From the NCBI GenBank assembly GCA_002427845.1, contig DIYZ01000093.1, positions 1 to 15,974 on the forward strand: a DNA stretch of 15,974 bases. Reading direction: 5' to 3'. The first letter of the stretch is position 1; every line of letters starts with the position of its first letter. The position numbers were made by a program, and so were the translations under genes. The notes beneath the pieces are model-generated. The model was not told the DNA's origin and ran no database searches. It saw only the letters and a list, made by a program, of their open reading frames with translations. Of this stretch, positions 13,731 through 15,974 are shown in pieces. Origin of the DNA: Chloracidobacterium sp. UBA6041. GTDB lineage: Bacteria > Acidobacteriota > Blastocatellia > Pyrinomonadales > Pyrinomonadaceae.

Positions 13731-14387
13731 TTGCGAGTCCGCCATCCCAAACACTTCGCTGAAAGGCGCTTCCTGTCGAATAGTCACGAACAGGATTCAG
13801 ACTTGGAGCTGGCGCGCTTCGCGCGTGAAGGCGACGAGTCTGCCTTCGAAGAGATTTTGCGCCGCTACAGTCCTCGCGTCTTTCGGTTTGCCGGCAAATT
13901 TTTCCGTCAGCGCAGTCTCGTTGAAGAAGCGGCGCAGGAGGTTTTTCTGAAAGCGTTTACCGAACTCGGCAGCTACGAAGGACGCGGCTCAATGGAAGGG
14001 TGGCTGACGCGTATCACCACTAACACCTGCCTCAACATGCTGCGCAGTTCGAAGCGGCGCCCGGAATTGACAGTGTCTGATCTGACGCAGGATGAGACGA
14101 CCTGGTTGGATAACAATCTGGCAGACGCAGCGATGCAACGTCATCAATCCAGCGAGCGGAGTCTGGTTGCGGCTGATTTGGCTGGACGGGTACTCGAAAC
14201 TTTGGCGCCTGATGACCAGTTGGTTTTGACGTTGATCGATGGCGAGGATGCTTCAGTTAAGGACGTAGTGAAGATGACCGGATGGTCGGAATCGAAAGTG
14301 AAAGTGCAGGCGTTTCGCGCGCGCCGGCGGATGCGCCAGGCAGTCGAGAAACTGCTGGGTTACAAAAGCGCGACGGCAAGGGTTTAG
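13731..14387 (+). CDS. ECF-family RNA polymerase sigma factor
   Basis: Sigma-70 ECF factor with region 2 at about 24-110 (DLELARFAREGDESAFEEIL, then EEAAQEVFLKAF for -10 recognition, and GWLTRITTNTCLNMLRS) and region 4 at about 145-205 (VLETLAPDDQLVLTLIDGE and the helix-turn-helix MTGWSESKVKVQAFRARRRM). It directs RNA polymerase to its own promoter class; the candidate targets here are the two TGTAACC-N16-TGTCT elements. The start is uncertain. TTG at 13731 gives 218 aa but has a weak binding site. CTG at 13773 has GAAAGG six bases upstream, and TTG at 13803 has AGGA seven bases upstream and would begin right at region 2. The anti-sigma gene follows closely, so sigma and inhibitor are co-produced. 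Confidence 0.93.
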   Translation: MRVRHPKHFAERRFLSNSHEQDSDLELARFAREGDESAFEEILRRYSPRVFRFAGKFFRQRSLVEEAAQEVFLKAFTELGSYEGRGSMEGWLTRITTNTCLNMLRSSKRRPELTVSDLTQDETTWLDNNLADAAMQRHQSSERSLVAADLAGRVLETLAPDDQLVLTLIDGEDASVKDVVKMTGWSESKVKVQAFRARRRMRQAVEKLLGYKSATARV

Positions 14388-14405
14388 AAAGTGCGAGGAG
14401 TTAAG

Positions 14406-14948
14406 ATGACAAACAAACACATTATCAATCTTATAGAGAGCACTCCGCTCGCAAGTCTGAGCGAGGCTGATCTGACTGCGATTCGCACTCATACGGCCCA
14501 TTGTTCAGATTGCGGGCAAGCCTTCAAGGCGGCGCAAATCTCGGCGCTCTTGCTGAAAGAGCGCGCCGCGGAGACTTTCGAACCGTCGCCTTTCTTTAAC
14601 ACCCGAGTCCTGGCCAGCCTGCGCGAGCGACAGGCAGCAAACGAGTCGTGGGCCAACGATTCATGGGCCGATCCATGGGCTTTAGGCCGCATGTGGAAAG
14701 CTGCCGGCGCACTGGCGTCGTCAATGGTGGCGACGGTCGCGGCTCTCGCGGTCTTAACCTTCGTCAGTCCCGGAAACCAAATCGCTTCCGCCCCACAGGA
14801 GATCAGCTCTCTGCCAAATAGTTACTCAGCCGAAGAAGTTATCCTCAACCAGAATGAAGTAGCGGGGGATCAGTTTTCAAGCGGGCAGGTATCCGACAGC
14901 CAGGTACTGACCGCGATCTACGGGGGTGAAGAAGAAGCGGTGAGGTAA
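14406..14948 (+). CDS. Anti-sigma factor with ZAS-type zinc-binding motif
   Basis: The ATG at 14406 has GAGGAG five bases upstream and is preferred over a GTG at 14391. The 180-residue product carries HX3CX2C at 29-36 (His29, Cys33, Cys36), the zinc-anti-sigma signature, in an N-terminal cytoplasmic domain. A membrane helix follows at about 103-120, then a short periplasmic tail rich in Ser, Gln and Glu. Known ZAS proteins hold the cognate ECF factor inactive until a stress signal changes their conformation or triggers proteolysis. It starts 19 bases after the sigma stop, and its 3' end nearly abuts the next gene. Because the periplasmic part is short, sensing may involve the neighbouring Spy-like proteins, but this is inference. 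Confidence 0.88.
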   Translation: MTNKHIINLIESTPLASLSEADLTAIRTHTAHCSDCGQAFKAAQISALLLKERAAETFEPSPFFNTRVLASLRERQAANESWANDSWADPWALGRMWKAAGALASSMVATVAALAVLTFVSPGNQIASAPQEISSLPNSYSAEEVILNQNEVAGDQFSSGQVSDSQVLTAIYGGEEEAVR

Positions 14949-14951
14949 AGT

Positions 14952-15353
14952 ATGGACATCACCAACAAAAGCAAATGGCAAGTTCGGGTGGCGGCGATAG
15001 TAATATTTCTGCTCGGCTTTGCGGCCGGCGCTCTCGCATTGAACGTCTATAAGCGATGGGCCCGGAGCGGCGCCGAAGCATCGCGGCAGGGTCAGTTTGA
15101 GCGCATGCTTGACAGTCTTCAACTGAACGCCGACCAAAAAACCCAGGTCCATCAAATACTCGGCGACACCAAAGAACAATTGCAGGGGCTTAGAAAAGAA
15201 TCTGAACCGCGCGTCAGCGAAATTCGCCGGCAAACTGACGAACGTCTGCAAAAAGTTCTCACGCCCGATCAATGGAAACAGTTTCAGCAGGAGCGCGACA
15301 AGATGCGTAGTCACGAGCGGCGTGGCCGCGAAAATTGGTCCGGCACGCCGTGA
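14952..15353 (+). CDS. Membrane-anchored Spy/CpxP-like (heavy-metal sensor type) protein
   Basis: A 133-residue protein. The membrane helix at 12-31 (VRVAAIVIFLLGFAAGALAL) lacks a clear cleavage site, so it is probably an anchor. The periplasmic domain is helical with LNADQ at 58-62 and LTPDQ at 103-107, the paired LTxxQ-type motifs of Spy/CpxP and the related periplasmic heavy-metal sensor (CnrR/ZraP-like) proteins. GAGG lies six bases before the ATG, and the ATG is three bases after the anti-sigma stop. There is no obvious Cys/His metal site beyond one His in the motif region and one in the tail, so metal sensing is not supported by ligands. By position it is a likely partner or modulator of the anti-sigma factor. 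Confidence 0.82.
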   Translation: MDITNKSKWQVRVAAIVIFLLGFAAGALALNVYKRWARSGAEASRQGQFERMLDSLQLNADQKTQVHQILGDTKEQLQGLRKESEPRVSEIRRQTDERLQKVLTPDQWKQFQQERDKMRSHERRGRENWSGTP

Positions 15354-15413
15354 CGCGTTCCACTGTGCGTTTGCAAATATGCCCGTTGGCGTTGGAAAGA
15401 ATGACTACATCAT

Positions 15414-15443
15414 TTGACAATGGCCGGCGGTTGCGAGAATATT
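15414..15443 (+). promoter_or_regulatory. Housekeeping-type promoter candidate with consensus -35
   Basis: TTGACA at 15414-15419 is a perfect sigma-70 -35 box. AATATT follows after 18 bases (15438-15443; four of six matches to TATAAT), or GAATAT after 17. It lies 60 bases past the last operon gene and about 75 bases before a strong terminator, with no ORF between, so it could drive a small RNA of about 100 bases. Confidence 0.4.
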
Positions 15444-15447
15444 TCGT

Positions 15448-15549
15448 CCAACTAGATGGTTGGTGAATCCTTCCATCAAGTGGTTGCTGGGGTGAGGACA
15501 GTGACCACACTAGATTAGGCGCGACAGCCCAAAAACTGTCGCGCCTTTT
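15448..15549 (+). ncRNA. Candidate small RNA between promoter-like element and terminator
   Basis: The stretch from the expected start of the 15414-15443 promoter to the terminator's T-run has no ORF. It begins with a small hairpin, CCAAC (15448-15452) with GTTGG (15459-15463). A competing pairing is GATGG (15455-15459) with CCATC (15473-15477). It ends in the 11-bp terminator stem. It may alternatively be only the 3' untranslated region of the sigma operon. No known RNA family is recognised. Confidence 0.3.
15517..15549 (+). terminator. Strong intrinsic terminator
   Basis: An 11-bp perfect stem AGGCGCGACAG / CTGTCGCGCCT (15517-15527 with 15536-15546), an 8-base loop, then TTTT and a second T-run after CGC. 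It ends plus-strand transcription for the Spy/sigma/anti-sigma operon and for any RNA starting near 15448. Confidence 0.92.
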
Positions 15550-15677
15550 CGCTTTTTTCAATAAGCCGCAAAGCTCGCTCAGCAGCGGGCGTATACCCCG
15601 CCTCAAGTACGTCGCTTCCTTCCGGTCAAGCTGGGATGAAGGAGGGTGGTTTCAGTTTCAATCGCCAGCATGCTTTA

Positions 15678-15791
15678 GGTCCGAAGAACCGGCAGCTAGT
15701 AGCCCCGTTCGTGAGGACGGGGAACTCGATCCTCTCGATAGCCCAAGGCCCGAAGGGCCGGCACAAATCGTGGCGCACCTTCGGCGCTCAG
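15678..15791. repeat. Pair of diverged palindromic repeat units
   Basis: Two 17-base copies, 15678-15694 (GGTCCGAAGAACCGGCA) and 15747-15763 (GGCCCGAAGGGCCGGCA), match at 14 of 17 positions. The T-A pair of the first stem is a C-G pair in the second, a compensatory change. Each is followed by a second hairpin. In copy 1 this is CCCCGTTC-GTGA-GGACGGGG at 15703-15722, 8 pairs (one a T-G wobble) with a GNRA-type loop. In copy 2 it is a weaker GCGC/GCGC stem near 15772-15788. They look like REP-like intergenic elements. Confidence 0.6.
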
Positions 15792-15823
15792 GCAACTAAC
15801 CGGCGCATCTACCCCACCCTCAC

Positions 15824-15974
15824 GAGACTGTGTCAAAACTCGGTTGGTGAAAGAAGTCACTCTAAAATCGGCACTGACTACAGAACCGTTGGCGGTAGCC
15901 AATGGATGCTGGCAGTCGAGTTCGGCCCATTGTTTCACTCCCAAATTTACGGGGAAGACATAACGTCTTTCAGA
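15824..15974. mobile_element. Possible end of an insertion sequence leaving the right edge
   Basis: GAGACTGTGTCAAAACTC at 15824-15841 resembles the terminal inverted repeats of IS1182/IS5-like elements (GAG-x-CTGTGT-x-AAAAC-x-C pattern). From there to the window edge no gene is visible on either strand. The transposase would lie outside the window, so this rests on a terminal motif only. Confidence 0.25.

Noticed and set aside
15696..15944. An 82-codon minus-strand frame at the right end
   Set aside because: It is a translation of the palindromic repeats plus the possible IS terminus; Pro/Arg/Ala-rich composition and lack of domain features mark it as non-coding.

Overview
The window reads as chromosomal DNA of a soil-type bacterium with moderate GC and a Gram-negative envelope. 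Evidence for the envelope type is a MacA-like periplasmic adaptor, Spy-like periplasmic proteins and an anti-sigma/ECF pair. Tandem Ku genes, a ligase-ACP-acyltransferase fusion, a split MacB-type exporter and GC-rich palindromic intergenic repeats together suggest Acidobacteriota (Blastocatellia-like). That assignment is inference from gene style, not a marker-gene result.

Layout: (1) 1-1108, the start of a small basic protein leaving the left edge on the minus strand, divergent from an all-helical protein of unknown function. (2) 1506-5177, minus strand: a SLOG/DprA-like protein, remains of an alpha/beta-hydrolase gene, a small ORF whose stop overlaps the next start (TAATG), and a 923-residue acyl ligase-ACP-acyltransferase fusion. 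(3) 5178-5821, an accessory scar with the C-terminal remnant of an IS5-type transposase. (4) 5822-8568, minus strand: a tightly overlapping operon of an eight-cysteine zinc-binding protein, Ku1, Ku2 and a YihY/BrkB membrane protein. (5) 8706-12693, minus strand: an exporter of adaptor, ATPase and FtsX/MacB permease, with a cluster of palindromes between adaptor and ATPase genes. (6) 13120-15353, plus strand: a Spy-like protein, an ECF sigma factor, a ZAS-type anti-sigma factor and a membrane-anchored Spy-like protein, with a strong terminator further downstream. (7) 15560-15974, palindromic repeats and a possible insertion-sequence end.

The best functional signal is a matched promoter pair. 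TGTAACC-N16-TGTCT occurs upstream of the Spy/sigma operon (plus strand) and again upstream of the exporter operon (minus strand), with identical spacing. This suggests one ECF regulon: the sigma factor would drive its own operon (chaperone, sigma, anti-sigma, second chaperone) and the divergent efflux pump, as an envelope-stress module.

Several small or broken genes were found by reading the sequence: the left-edge ORF, the 51-codon ORF at 4277-4432, the hydrolase fragment, the transposase remnant with an in-frame TGA, and a frameshifted gene fragment lying under the ECF promoter. Ku2 appears to start at a non-standard codon, because its conserved N-terminal strand lies upstream of its first ATG/GTG/TTG.
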